A stretch of DNA of 13,431 nt. It comes from Prevotella sp. UBA4339 (lineage in GTDB: Bacteria; Bacteroidota; Bacteroidia; Bacteroidales; Bacteroidaceae). The stretch is from contig DGTJ01000064.1 of assembly GCA_002393725.1 (NCBI GenBank), positions 1-13,431 on the forward strand. The letters are read 5' to 3'. Below are positions 1-7,557 of this stretch, in pieces (position 1 is the first letter of the stretch; each line of letters starts with the position of its first letter). Below the pieces are notes generated by a model, which saw only the letters and a program-made list of their open reading frames with translations, was not told the DNA's origin and made no database searches. Position numbers and translations under genes: made by a program.

Positions 1-3000
1 GGTAAGCAGGGACGTTTCCGTCAGAACCTCCTCGGTAAGCGTGTTGACTATTCTGCACGTTCGGTTATCGTTGTAGGTCCTGAGCTGAAGATGGGTGAGT
101 GCGGTCTGCCGAAACTGATGGCAGCAGAGCTCTATAAGCCATTCATCATCCGCAAGCTTATCGAGCGCGGTATCGTGAAGACCGTCAAGAGCGCCAAGAA
201 GATTGTTGACCGTCGTGAGCCTGTGATCTGGGATATCCTTGAGAACGTGATGAAGGGACACCCTGTTCTGCTGAACCGTGCTCCAACACTTCACCGTCTG
301 GGAATCCAGGCCTTCCAGCCTAAGCTCATCGAGGGTAAGGCCATCCAGCTTCACCCGCTGGCATGTACTGCCTTCAACGCTGACTTCGACGGTGACCAGA
401 TGGCTGTCCACCTCCCTCTGTCAAATGAGGCTATCCTCGAGGCACAGCTGCTGATGCTGCAGAGCCACAACATCCTTAATCCTGCCAACGGTGCTCCTAT
501 CACAGTGCCTTCACAGGATATGGTGCTCGGACTCTATTATATATCCAAGATCCGCCCAGGTGCAAAGGGTGAGGGACTCTCATTCTATGGTCCTGAGGAG
601 GCTATCATCGCTCATAATGAGGGCAAGTGTGATTTGCATGCCCAGGTGAAGGTGGTCGTAGAGGACCGGGACGACAATGGCAATTCATTTAAGCATACCG
701 TTGAGACGTCTGTTGGTCGTGTTATCGTTAATGGCATCATTCCTAAGGAGGTAGGCTATGTTAATAAGGTTATCTCTAAGAAGTCTCTCCGCGATATCAT
801 CGCAGCCGTAATCAAGAATGTAGGTTTTGCTGAGGCTTGTGACTTCCTCGACGGTATCAAGAACCTCGGTTACCGCATGGCATACGAGGCAGGTCTGTCG
901 TTCAACCTTGACGATATCATCATTCCTAAGGAGAAGGCAGAGCTTATCGAGAAGGGTAATCAGGAAGTGCAGCAGATCACAGACAACTATAACATGGGAT
1001 TCATCACCGATAATGAGCGTTACAATCAGGTTATCGATACCTGGACCCACGTAAACAATGATATCGGTAATATTCTGCTGAAGCAGATGACCGAGGCCGA
1101 CCAGGGCTTCAATGCCGTATTCATGATGCTCGACTCCGGTGCCCGTGGTAGTAAGGACCAGATCAAGCAGCTCTCTGGTATCCGTGGTCTGATGGCTAAG
1201 CCTCAGAAGGCAGGTGCCGAGGGTCACCAGATTATTGAGAATCCTATTCTGTCAAACTTCAAGGAGGGTATGTCAGTGCTTGAGTACTTTATCTCTACTC
1301 ACGGAGCCCGTAAGGGTCTTGCCGACACCGCCATGAAGACTGCCGATGCAGGATATCTGACACGTCGTCTTGTTGACGTTTCTCACGATGTCATCATCAA
1401 TGAGGAAGACTGCGGAACGCTGCGCGGACTGGTATGCACAGCCTTGAAGAATGGCGACGAGATTATCTCAAGCCTCTCAGAGCGTATCCTTGGCCGTGTG
1501 TCTGTTCACGACGTGGTTAATCCTAAGACTGGCGAGGTGATTGTGCCTGCCGGTGAGGAAATCACAGAACCTCTGGCTGATGCTATTGAAAAGGCTGACA
1601 TTGAGAGCGTTGAGATTCGCTCAGTGCTCACCTGTGAGTCAAAGAAGGGTGTCTGCATGAAGTGTTACGGACGTAACCTCGCTACCCGTCGCATGGTCCA
1701 GAAGGGTGAGGCTGTCGGTGTGATTGCCGCTCAGGCCATCGGTGAGCCAGGTACTCAGCTTACACTTCGTACGTTCCACGCCGGTGGTGTGGCTGCCAAC
1801 GCAGCAGCAAATGCCAGCATCGTGTCAAAATACGATTCTGCAAGGATTGAGATGGAGGAAGTTCGTACCGTTCCATTCGATGAGGACGGACGTGAGTGCG
1901 AGATGGTAGTGAGCCGTCTGGGAGAGCTCCGTTTCGTTGATCCGAACACAAGGATCGTTCTTTCTACAGTAAACATCCCTTACGGTTCTTCACTCTATTT
2001 CCATAATGGTGATTTGGTGAAGAAGGGTGACAAGATTGCCCAGTGGGACCCGTTCAATGCCGTTATCGTGACAGAATATGCCGGTCGCCTGAAGTTCAAC
2101 GATGTCATCGAGGGCGTTACCTTCCGTGCCGAGACCGATGAGACCACTGGTCTTACAGAAAAGATCGTCACTGAGTCTCGTGACCGTACCAAGGTGCCTA
2201 CCTGTGATGTTATCGGTGCCGACGGTGAGATTATCGGAACATACAGCTTCCCTGTGGGAGGTCACGTAGTAGTAGAGGATGGTCAGACCGTTTCTACCGG
2301 TGAGACTCTCGTCAAGATTCCTCGTGCAGCTGCCAAGGGTGGTGATATTACGGGAGGTCTGCCTCGTGTGACAGAGCTCTTTGAGGCTCGTAACCCAAGT
2401 AACCCGGCTATCGTATCCGAGATTGACGGTGAGGTAACCATGGGTAAGGTGAAGCGCGGTAACCGTGAGATTATCGTCACCTCTAAGACCGGTGAGCAGC
2501 GCCGCTACCTGGTATCTCTGTCTAAGCAGATCCTGGTACAGGAGCATGATGCCGTACGTGCCGGTACTCCACTCTCCGATGGTATTATCACTCCTGCCGA
2601 CATCCTTGCCATCAAGGGTCCTACAGCCGTTCAGGAGTATATCGTAAACGAGGTTCAGGACGTATATCGCCTGCAGGGTGTGAAGATCAATGATAAGCAC
2701 TTCGAAATCATCGTGCGCCAGATGATGCGCAAGGTTCAGATCAACGAGCCTGGTGATACTTCATTCCTCGAGCAGGAGATAGTAGACAAGCTCGACTTCG
2801 CTGAGGAGAACGATCGTATCTGGGGTAAGAAGGTCGTAGTAGACGCTGGTGACTCAGAGAACCTGCAGAAGGGTCAGATTGTCACAGCCCGTCGTCTGCG
2901 CGATGAGAACTCAATGCTGAAGCGCCGCGACCTCAAGTTGGTTCAGGTGCGCGATGCAGTGCCCGCAACGTCTACTCAGATCCTGCAGGGTATCACTCGT

Positions 3001-3267
3001 GCTGCTCTCCAGACCAAGTCGTTCATGTCTGCTGCTTCGTTCCAGGAGACTACCAAGGTGCTCAACGAGGCTGCCATCCGTGGTAAGGTAGATCATCTGG
3101 AAGGTATGAAGGAGAACGTTATCTGCGGTCACCTCATTCCTGCTGGTACTGGTCTGCGTGAGTTCGAGAAGATTATCGTAGGCTCTAAGGAGGAGTATGA
3201 GCGCATGCAGGCTAATCGCAAGAATGTGCTCGACTTTGCAGAGGATGTGGTGCTCGACGAGAAGTAA
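1..3267 (+). CDS. rpoC: DNA-directed RNA polymerase beta' subunit, C-terminal three quarters (5' end outside window)
   Basis: The frame is open from base 1, so the ATG at 91 is internal; the 1088 residues present compare with about 1400 for a full RpoC. Numbering from base 1, the catalytic Mg-binding motif NADFDGD is at 126-132 (bases 376-396). The second beta' zinc site is Cys471, Cys545, Cys552 and Cys555. The trigger-loop stretch IGEPGTQLTLRTFHAGG is at about 580-596. These identify the largest polymerase subunit, which forms the active site and clamp with RpoB. The gene ends in TAA and is followed by a strong intrinsic terminator, so it closes its operon (rpoB is expected upstream, outside the window). 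Nothing suggests damage. Two long minus-strand frames inside it are antisense shadows. Confidence 0.99.
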   Translation, partial: GKQGRFRQNLLGKRVDYSARSVIVVGPELKMGECGLPKLMAAELYKPFIIRKLIERGIVKTVKSAKKIVDRREPVIWDILENVMKGHPVLLNRAPTLHRLGIQAFQPKLIEGKAIQLHPLACTAFNADFDGDQMAVHLPLSNEAILEAQLLMLQSHNILNPANGAPITVPSQDMVLGLYYISKIRPGAKGEGLSFYGPEEAIIAHNEGKCDLHAQVKVVVEDRDDNGNSFKHTVETSVGRVIVNGIIPKEVGYVNKVISKKSLRDIIAAVIKNVGFAEACDFLDGIKNLGYRMAYEAGLSFNLDDIIIPKEKAELIEKGNQEVQQITDNYNMGFITDNERYNQVIDTWTHVNNDIGNILLKQMTEADQGFNAVFMMLDSGARGSKDQIKQLSGIRGLMAKPQKAGAEGHQIIENPILSNFKEGMSVLEYFISTHGARKGLADTAMKTADAGYLTRRLVDVSHDVIINEEDCGTLRGLVCTALKNGDEIISSLSERILGRVSVHDVVNPKTGEVIVPAGEEITEPLADAIEKADIESVEIRSVLTCESKKGVCMKCYGRNLATRRMVQKGEAVGVIAAQAIGEPGTQLTLRTFHAGGVAANAAANASIVSKYDSARIEMEEVRTVPFDEDGRECEMVVSRLGELRFVDPNTRIVLSTVNIPYGSSLYFHNGDLVKKGDKIAQWDPFNAVIVTEYAGRLKFNDVIEGVTFRAETDETTGLTEKIVTESRDRTKVPTCDVIGADGEIIGTYSFPVGGHVVVEDGQTVSTGETLVKIPRAAAKGGDITGGLPRVTELFEARNPSNPAIVSEIDGEVTMGKVKRGNREIIVTSKTGEQRRYLVSLSKQILVQEHDAVRAGTPLSDGIITPADILAIKGPTAVQEYIVNEVQDVYRLQGVKINDKHFEIIVRQMMRKVQINEPGDTSFLEQEIVDKLDFAEENDRIWGKKVVVDAGDSENLQKGQIVTARRLRDENSMLKRRDLKLVQVRDAVPATSTQILQGITRAALQTKSFMSAASFQETTKVLNEAAIRGKVDHLEGMKENVICGHLIPAGTGLREFEKIIVGSKEEYERMQANRKNVLDFAEDVVLDEK

Positions 3268-3297
3268 TCAGGCAGTATAGCCTATATCCATAATAAT

Positions 3298-3337
3298 TAA
3301 TCCCCAGGTTGTAATATCAGCCTGGGGATTATTTTTT
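3298..3337 (+). terminator. Rho-independent terminator after rpoC
   Basis: A perfect 11-bp stem (3298-3308 with 3321-3331, core AATCCCCAGG/CCTGGGGATT) closes a 12-nt loop and is followed by six Ts (3332-3337). It lies 30 bp after the rpoC stop and a few bases before the end of the convergent glycerate kinase gene. Read from the minus strand it is followed only by a broken A/T tract, so it would work less well in that direction. Confidence 0.93.
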
Positions 3338-3343
3338 GGGGAG

Positions 3344-4402
3344 TTATAATATTTCCATTGTCTTTTTGATATTTGCCTTTGCGACTTCTGGCCTTATCGC
3401 TTCTTCAGGTGGAAGATCGGCAGGATTGATGCATTCTGCCTTAGTGAATCCGGCATCGACTAATATCTGACGGTCTGCGATACGTCCGGCAATCAGGCAG
3501 ACAGGTACACTTCTGGCCTTAGCACGCTGCAGGATACCGTACGGCAGTTTTCCCATAAGTGTCTGACGGTCGGAAGAACCCTCGCCCGTGATGACGCATG
3601 AGGCTCCATCGAGTATCTCGTCGAAATGGATGGAATCGAGCAGGAGGTCAACTCCCTGGCGACATTCTGCTCTCATATATTGCATGAAGGCGTAGCCGAG
3701 GCCTCCTGCGGCTCCAGCTCCTGGAGTGTACTGACGGTCATATCCGAAGTGACGTGCAGAGATGTCGGCAAAGCGCCTGGCACGTGCATCGAGGCTTACA
3801 ATCATATCTGGCGTGGCTCCCTTCTGAGGGGCGAAGACGTGGGCTGCGCCTTGCTCGCCACAGAGAGGGTTGGTGACATCCGTGGCGATGGTGAAACTTA
3901 CGCTGTCAAGTTCTCTGACATCGTCCCACGTGCCATGCTTGGCAAAGCTGTCGATAATAGCACGTATCATGCCTATGCCGCAGTCACTGGTGGCACTGCC
4001 TCCAAGTCCCACGATGATATTGCGGCAGCCTCTTCTTACTGCATTTGCCACCATCTGGCCCGTTCCGTAGCTTGTCGTCCTCATGGGGTTGCGCTCTTCT
4101 GCTGACAGCAAGGTCAGGCCGCTGGCCTGTGCTGTCTCTATCACAGCGGTATCGCCCTTGACAAGATATCTGGCAACAATGGGACGCATCAGCGGGTCGA
4201 ATACCGTCAGTACTATTGTCTCACCTCCTAATGCTGCATTAAAAGCCTCCATCCAGCCTTCTCCGCCATCGCTTACAGGCACCAGGACCACTTCTGCATC
4301 GGGCATCCTTGCGAGGACTCCTTCTGCAGCAGCCTGATTAGCCTCGCCAGATGTAAGACAGCCCTTGAAGGAGTCAATAGCTATTATGATTTTCTGTCTC
4401 AT
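3344..4402 (-). CDS. Glycerate kinase (GlxK/GarK family)
   Basis: The 352-residue protein matches the bacterial glycerate kinase family (Pfam Gly_kinase), which phosphorylates D-glycerate with ATP and feeds it into lower glycolysis; it should be cytosolic. Family motifs in order: DSFKGCLTS (10-18), SDGGEG (44-49), GLGGSATSD (132-140), DVTNPLCGEQGA (175-186), PGAGAAGGLG (227-236) and ITGEGSSDRQ (271-280). The length is slightly short of the usual 370-380, with no obvious gap. Sequence alone does not tell whether the 2- or 3-phospho product is made, so no symbol is given. The ATG at 4402 overlaps the stop of a small upstream frame by ATGA, which suggests translational coupling. It is convergent with rpoC and divergent from the esterase gene. 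Confidence 0.93.
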   Translation of the reverse strand: MRQKIIIAIDSFKGCLTSGEANQAAAEGVLARMPDAEVVLVPVSDGGEGWMEAFNAALGGETIVLTVFDPLMRPIVARYLVKGDTAVIETAQASGLTLLSAEERNPMRTTSYGTGQMVANAVRRGCRNIIVGLGGSATSDCGIGMIRAIIDSFAKHGTWDDVRELDSVSFTIATDVTNPLCGEQGAAHVFAPQKGATPDMIVSLDARARRFADISARHFGYDRQYTPGAGAAGGLGYAFMQYMRAECRQGVDLLLDSIHFDEILDGASCVITGEGSSDRQTLMGKLPYGILQRAKARSVPVCLIAGRIADRQILVDAGFTKAECINPADLPPEEAIRPEVAKANIKKTMEIL

Positions 4403-4542
4403 TGCTCACAATCGTATATGTCGGCACCATAGCAACGGTGATGAAACTGAAACTCAGAGATGTCACGCTTGGTCTGGTAGGTCTGGGCGCTGAGGCATAA
4501 GCTCATAAGGCACAGAATGTTCAGTAATAATATTTGCTTCAT
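4399..4542 (-). CDS. 47-residue signal-peptide-like leader ORF upstream of the kinase
   Basis: This minus-strand frame starts at ATG 4542 and stops at TGA 4401-4399, overlapping the kinase start as ATGA. Its first 20 residues, MKQILLLNILCLMSLCLSAQ, look like a signal peptide: a Lys, a hydrophobic core, then a small-residue site before Gln. The remaining 27 residues are polar, with Cys37 and Cys45. The T-Y-Q-T-K-R-D-I-S stretch after the signal, and the later R-C and D-I-Y, recall the mature N-terminus of Bacteroidetes secreted alpha/beta-hydrolase esterases. It could therefore be the decayed start of such a gene. A small exported peptide or a leader that couples translation to the kinase are alternatives. 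It sits directly behind a good promoter match. Confidence 0.45.
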   Translation of the reverse strand: MKQILLLNILCLMSLCLSAQTYQTKRDISEFQFHHRCYGADIYDCEQ

Positions 4543-4568
4543 ATTCCCATTTCTTGGTGTTATGGTTG

Positions 4569-4609
4569 CAAAGTTAGCAAATATATTCTAAAAGTTTGTC
4601 GTTTTGAAA
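4569..4609 (-). promoter_or_regulatory. Candidate minus-strand promoter(s) for the leader ORF and glycerate kinase
   Basis: On the minus strand two overlapping Bacteroidetes -7 boxes (TAnnTTTG) are present: TATATTTG at 4585-4578 and TAACTTTG at 4576-4569. A TTTC sits exactly 20 nt upstream of the first (4609-4606), close to the usual TTTG -33 box. Either would give a 20-30 nt leader before the ATG at 4542. Confidence 0.5.
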
Positions 4610-4626
4610 GGATTTTTATATCTTTG
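4595..4626 (+). promoter_or_regulatory. Promoter of the SGNH hydrolase gene
   Basis: TTTG at 4595-4598, a 20-nt spacer, then TATCTTTG at 4619-4626 match the Bacteroidetes primary sigma factor consensus. Transcription would start near 4632, leaving only about 13 nt before the ATG at 4645 and no clear Shine-Dalgarno site. The opposite-strand boxes overlap this element, so the two divergent promoters may compete. Confidence 0.7.
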
Positions 4627-4644
4627 CAGTCATAATTTGTAGTT

Positions 4645-5793
4645 ATGATGAGTGACAATAGCAAATGGGTGGCTTGTTGGGGCACCGCCACCTCTATTAC
4701 CAACCGTCGTGAGGCCATTTATTCCAAGGACCTCACACTGCGCTATCCCGTAAGAATGTGCTTCAGCGGCAGTATGCTGCGATTCCGGTTCTCCAACCTC
4801 ACAGGCACAGAGCCTGTTACACTTGCAAAGGTCTTCGTAGGACATACACCGCTAACCTTCGGTGGTGAGAAGAGCCTCACCCTGATGCCTGGGCAGGAGA
4901 AAGAGAGTGATGCAGTAGGCTATCCAGTCAGCAGGGGCGATACTATATATGTAAGCTTCTACCTGGAAGGCTACACGCAGATGAACAGCGGCACACTTGT
5001 CACTGGCCCGCTCTCCAAGGGCTACTATGCCTATGGCGACTATGCTGAGGCCGATGAGCTGCCCCTCGATCTCAGCCGTCACACCAACTGGTACTATTTC
5101 CTTAATACCATCGATGTGCTGACGTCGGCAGAGAATCATGCTATCATCTGCTATGGCGATTCTATCACTGCCCAGTCGTGGCCCGACTATATGGCACAGC
5201 AGGCCTTCGGAACCGATGCTGCCATCATCCGAAGGGCGGTCAGTGGTACTCGTATCCTGCGGCAGTATGACTGTATCACATATCAGGCCTATGGTCTGAA
5301 GGGTGCCACCCGATTCCCTATAGAGCTGAATGTGGCTGGGGCAACGGACATCATCATCCAGCACGGCATCAACGACATCATCCACCCTGTAGGCACCGAT
5401 GTGAACCCCTTCCGCCCCTGGAGCGATCTGCCTACGGTGGAGGAGATGGAAGAAGGAGTGGAAGATATCTACGTCAAGCCTGCCAAGGCTATGGGACTGA
5501 AGGTGTGGAGCGGCACACTGCTGCCCATCTATGGGTGGCGCACCTATAATGAAGATCGCGAGCTTATGAGGCAGCAGTTCAATGAGTGGCTGCGCACATC
5601 GCCAATCTTCGACGGATGTATCGACTTTGATGCTGCCGTGCGAAGCGTCACCAATCCCAAGGCCTTTGCCGACGGATTCGACAGCGGCGACCATCTGCAT
5701 CCCAGCGAGAGGGCTTATGAGGCGATGGCTCACGCGGCTATCCACAAGCTGATACGATATATGCCCCGCTACGACCACGAAGAGTCATTCTAG
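4645..5793 (+). CDS. SGNH/GDSL-family esterase, no signal peptide
   Basis: The 382-residue protein has the SGNH hydrolase blocks. Block I is GDSIT, with nucleophile Ser173. A Gly sits in the RAVSGTR stretch after block I. Block III is GIND, with Asn243. Block V is DHLH, with Asp349 and His352. The first 150 or so residues form a beta-rich N-terminal region with a SNLTGTEPVTLAKVFVG stretch, like the accessory domain in carbohydrate- or acyl-esterase-type GDSL proteins. It should hydrolyse an ester; the substrate cannot be told. There is no signal peptide or lipobox, so it is probably cytoplasmic, unlike many secreted relatives. The start could also be the second ATG at 4648. It may be cotranscribed with the gltS remnant, which follows within 50 bp. 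Confidence 0.87.
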   Translation: MMSDNSKWVACWGTATSITNRREAIYSKDLTLRYPVRMCFSGSMLRFRFSNLTGTEPVTLAKVFVGHTPLTFGGEKSLTLMPGQEKESDAVGYPVSRGDTIYVSFYLEGYTQMNSGTLVTGPLSKGYYAYGDYAEADELPLDLSRHTNWYYFLNTIDVLTSAENHAIICYGDSITAQSWPDYMAQQAFGTDAAIIRRAVSGTRILRQYDCITYQAYGLKGATRFPIELNVAGATDIIIQHGINDIIHPVGTDVNPFRPWSDLPTVEEMEEGVEDIYVKPAKAMGLKVWSGTLLPIYGWRTYNEDRELMRQQFNEWLRTSPIFDGCIDFDAAVRSVTNPKAFADGFDSGDHLHPSERAYEAMAHAAIHKLIRYMPRYDHEESF

Positions 5794-5840
5794 TCTCTTG
5801 CGCCTCTTGCGTGAATGGTTAAGATAGGTTGCCCAAGCAG

Positions 5841-6763
5841 ATGAATATGACAAATGTCGAACTTGACATGATACAGACGGCTGGCATTGGTGCCTTTGCA
5901 CTAATCGTCGGTATGACTTTAACTCGAAAGGTCGCTTTCCTGCAGAAATTCTGTGTGCCCTCGCCCGTGAGTGGCGGTATCATTTTCTCATTGCTGACAC
6001 TGGCACTATATGGGTGGTTCGATGTAGCGGTGTCGTTCGATGGTACATTGAAGGACACCTTTATGCTGGCTTTCTTTACAAGTGTCGGTTTCCAAAGTAA
6101 CCTTAAGGTATTAAGGCAGGGGGGCAAGCTCTTGGTGATCATGCTTGTCCTGCTGGTAGGCCTTATTGCTTTGCAGAACCTTATGCCAATGGGTATTACT
6201 CGAATCATGGGTGTTGATCCTCTGATTGGTATGGCTGCCGGAAGTATATCAATGACGGGCGGACACGGCACAGCGGGCGGATTTTTGGAGCCTTGATCTT
6301 AGCTGCCATCGTCCGTAACACCATAAGATTCGTCAGATACAAGGAGAATGGTGAATGGGTGAAGGCAGAAAGACTGCTTGATATTGAGCGGATTATCAGT
6401 GTTGGTAACATCTGCCTGTCTTTGTTCCTCGGTATGGCGATGATATCCCTCAGACTCTGGGAATTTCAGAGCCTGGCCCTTCCGTTTATAGTGATATTGG
6501 TATCTCAGGTACTGATGATGGCAGCATTTGCATACTTTGTGGCCTTCCCTCTGCTGGGGCGTGATTATGATGCTGCGGTACTATGTGCAGGGATGTGTGG
6601 CTTTGGTCTTGGCGCAACTCCAAATGCTATGGCCAACATGAGTGCTGTCTGTTATAAGTATCACTATGCAGTCAAGCCTTTCCTCATAGTCCCCATCATT
6701 GGTGCGATGTTCGCTGATCTGATAAATACAGGAATAATTACCATCTTCCTTAATCTTCTGTAG
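5841..6763 (+). pseudogene. gltS: Sodium/glutamate symporter GltS, disrupted by internal deletion and frameshift
   Basis: Two fragments in different frames together make most of a GltS protein, an inner-membrane Na+-coupled glutamate importer of about 400 residues. The first runs from ATG 5841 (a TTG at 5829 is in frame) to the TGA at 6295-6297. It contains the PSPVSGG motif, several hydrophobic helices and the signature GGHGTAGGF. The second is in frame +2, is recognisable from about 6287 (GALILAAIVRN) and carries GFGLGATPNAMANM to the TAG at 6763. Only about 310 codons remain. The segment between the two signature regions, roughly 80-100 residues and several membrane helices in homologues, is gone, and the join lies in a T-run near 6281-6287. 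Because sequence is missing as well as shifted, a simple one-base sequencing error cannot explain it. A functional carrier is very unlikely. Confidence 0.85.
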
Positions 6764-6969
6764 GAATCTGGTGAGATATGTTGTTGAGTATTGTTGCAAG
6801 GCTGCTGCTTGTTGCTGCTGAACGTTCAAAGTCTAAGGAGGTAACAGGAACCGGCAGCGACGATAATAACAGGCCCTGAAAAACGGAACACGTAGGAAAT
6901 GGGGGAAGAACCACGTTCTGGCAGGGAGAGAAGTACGATGTAACAGGGAGCGAAGTACGTTCGCGCAAG
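6764..6969. other. Intergenic stretch after gltS, no gene seen
   Basis: No frame here has a believable start and recognisable product. TAACAGG occurs three times (6842, 6867, 6941), the last inside the direct repeat noted separately. The plus strand can be read as short peptide-like pieces interrupted by stops (e.g. TGA at 6877-6879), which may be the eroded tail of a former gene. No terminator for the gltS remnant was found. Confidence 0.5.
6922..6959. repeat. 16-bp direct repeat, two copies
   Basis: CAGGGAGAGAAGTACG (6922-6937) recurs as CAGGGAGCGAAGTACG (6944-6959) with one mismatch and a 22-bp period. That period equals the unit length of the GC-rich tandem repeat that begins 18 bp later. 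Confidence 0.75.
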
Positions 6970-7000
6970 AAAAAATCGCCCGCCCGTATAAATGCGGGCG
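6970..7000 (-). terminator. Minus-strand intrinsic terminator within the tandem repeat
   Basis: Read on the minus strand, CGCCCGC (7000-6994) pairs perfectly with GCGGGCG (6983-6977) across a 10-nt loop, then one A and six Ts follow (6976-6970). This GC-only 7-bp stem with a T tract fits a rho-independent terminator and would end transcripts from the minus-strand promoter at 7251-7282. Confidence 0.6.
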
Positions 7001-7054
7001 CCCGCCCTTATATCTGCGAGCGGTCGGACGTATATGCTGGAGCGCCCGCCCGAG
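6977..7054. repeat. 22-bp GC-rich tandem repeat, about 3.5 copies
   Basis: Units start at 6977, 6999, 7021 and 7043 (last one partial, to 7054). Units 1, 2 and 4 begin CGCCCGCCC; units 1-3 have an A/T core (TATA or TTATAT) near position 10-15; units 2 and 3 end in GAG. Unit 3 is the most diverged. TATCTGCGAG from unit 2 (7011-7020) recurs exactly at 7120-7129. The array is far more GC-rich than the surrounding DNA. Similar C/G-rich minisatellites are something I recall from Prevotella genomes; this was not checked. Confidence 0.8.
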
Positions 7055-7250
7055 ACTGATTTTTATATTGTGGATGATGGTCGGAGCCAGTGAGCTCGTC
7101 CGCTATCTAATACCACTTGTATCTGCGAGCCTAATGATTACTCCTTTAATTATCAATCACTTACAGATAAGCAAAACTTTAATAGGTAACGGTTTGGAAA
7201 CTTCCTGTCTGCGTCGTTCTGCTTTGTTTCAATATGTCAAATATCTGATG

Positions 7251-7282
7251 CAAAGGTAATCATTTTCCTCGAAATCACCAAA
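7251..7282 (-). promoter_or_regulatory. Minus-strand promoter pointing away from the defence operon
   Basis: On the minus strand TTTG (7282-7279), a 20-nt spacer and TACCTTTG (7258-7251) match the Bacteroidetes consensus at both boxes with standard spacing. The start would be near 7244. No gene follows it, so its product is either a small RNA or lost. Confidence 0.6.
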
Positions 7283-7324
7283 TAATTCTTCAGTATTCTC
7301 ATACAATGACATCTCACAAAACTG

Positions 7325-7354
7325 CTGTCCCACCTTATTATATTTATGGGACAG
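7325..7354. repeat. 8-bp perfect inverted repeat
   Basis: CTGTCCCA (7325-7332) is the exact reverse complement of TGGGACAG (7347-7354), separated by 14 AT-rich bases. No T tract follows on either strand, so it is not a terminator. A small TTGAC-CGCT-GTCAA hairpin follows at 7360-7373. Confidence 0.7.
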
Positions 7355-7373
7355 ATGTTTTGACCGCTGTCAA

Positions 7374-7418
7374 TCGTGCCAATGTTAACGTGTCGTCAGA
7401 CCGACATCTTTGGCACGA
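7374..7418. repeat. 9-bp inverted repeat with nested hairpin
   Basis: TCGTGCCAA (7374-7382) pairs perfectly with TTGGCACGA (7410-7418). Inside it TGTCG (7391-7395) pairs with CGACA (7402-7406), giving a two-storey stem. It could be an RNA structure, a paired protein site, or the end of a mobile element. Confidence 0.65.
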
Positions 7419-7557
7419 CTTTGTTCGTGGATTAAATCTTTATCTGGATAAAATGATTAAGGTTTTTGTTGACTTTGAGATAATCTCCAGATGGTTTGGG
7501 CGTCGGAACTCGTAAAAAAACATAAATATAGAAGAAAAACCAAGATATTCGGCAGAA

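Larger units (their letters stand above)
6970..7244 (-). ncRNA. Candidate untranslated small RNA, about 275 nt
   Basis: The interval is bounded by a strong minus-strand promoter match (TTTG, 20 nt, TACCTTTG) and a minus-strand intrinsic terminator. The plus strand contains no CAT between 6994 and 7244, so the transcript would have no ATG codon. Its 3' half covers the 22-bp repeat array and could fold strongly. No known RNA family was recognised. It could equally be the leftover promoter region of a lost gene or mobile element. Both ends are predicted, not observed. Confidence 0.35.
7283..7557. other. Gene-free stretch upstream of the regulator
   Basis: A 69-codon plus-strand frame (ATG 7306 to TAA 7515) lies here. 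It has no recognisable domain, no promoter match and two long inverted repeats inside it, so I do not call it a gene. The inverted repeats are listed separately. From 7513 onward the DNA is very A-rich, possibly an UP-type stretch for the regulator promoter. Confidence 0.45.

Noticed and set aside
91..93. ATG at 91 as the rpoC start
   Set aside because: The upstream codons from base 1 (GKQGRFRQNLLGKRVDYS) are conserved RpoC sequence in the same frame, so the gene simply enters the window open.
1990..2700. 236-codon minus-strand frame inside rpoC
   Set aside because: It is antisense to conserved RpoC sequence and shows no domain or promoter.
4852..5778. 308-codon minus-strand frame opposite the esterase gene
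   Set aside because: It is antisense to a gene with clear SGNH motifs and has no recognisable domain; a long shadow frame is expected at this base composition.
6750..6968. 72-codon minus-strand frame downstream of the minus-strand promoter
   Set aside because: It begins beyond the predicted terminator, runs into gltS and has a composition unlike a real protein.
6977..7054. Tandem repeat considered as a CRISPR array
   Set aside because: Units abut one another with no spacers and there are no cas genes in the window.
7306..7515. 69-codon plus-strand frame before the regulator
   Set aside because: No domain, no promoter match, and two strong inverted repeats inside it suggest structure rather than coding.
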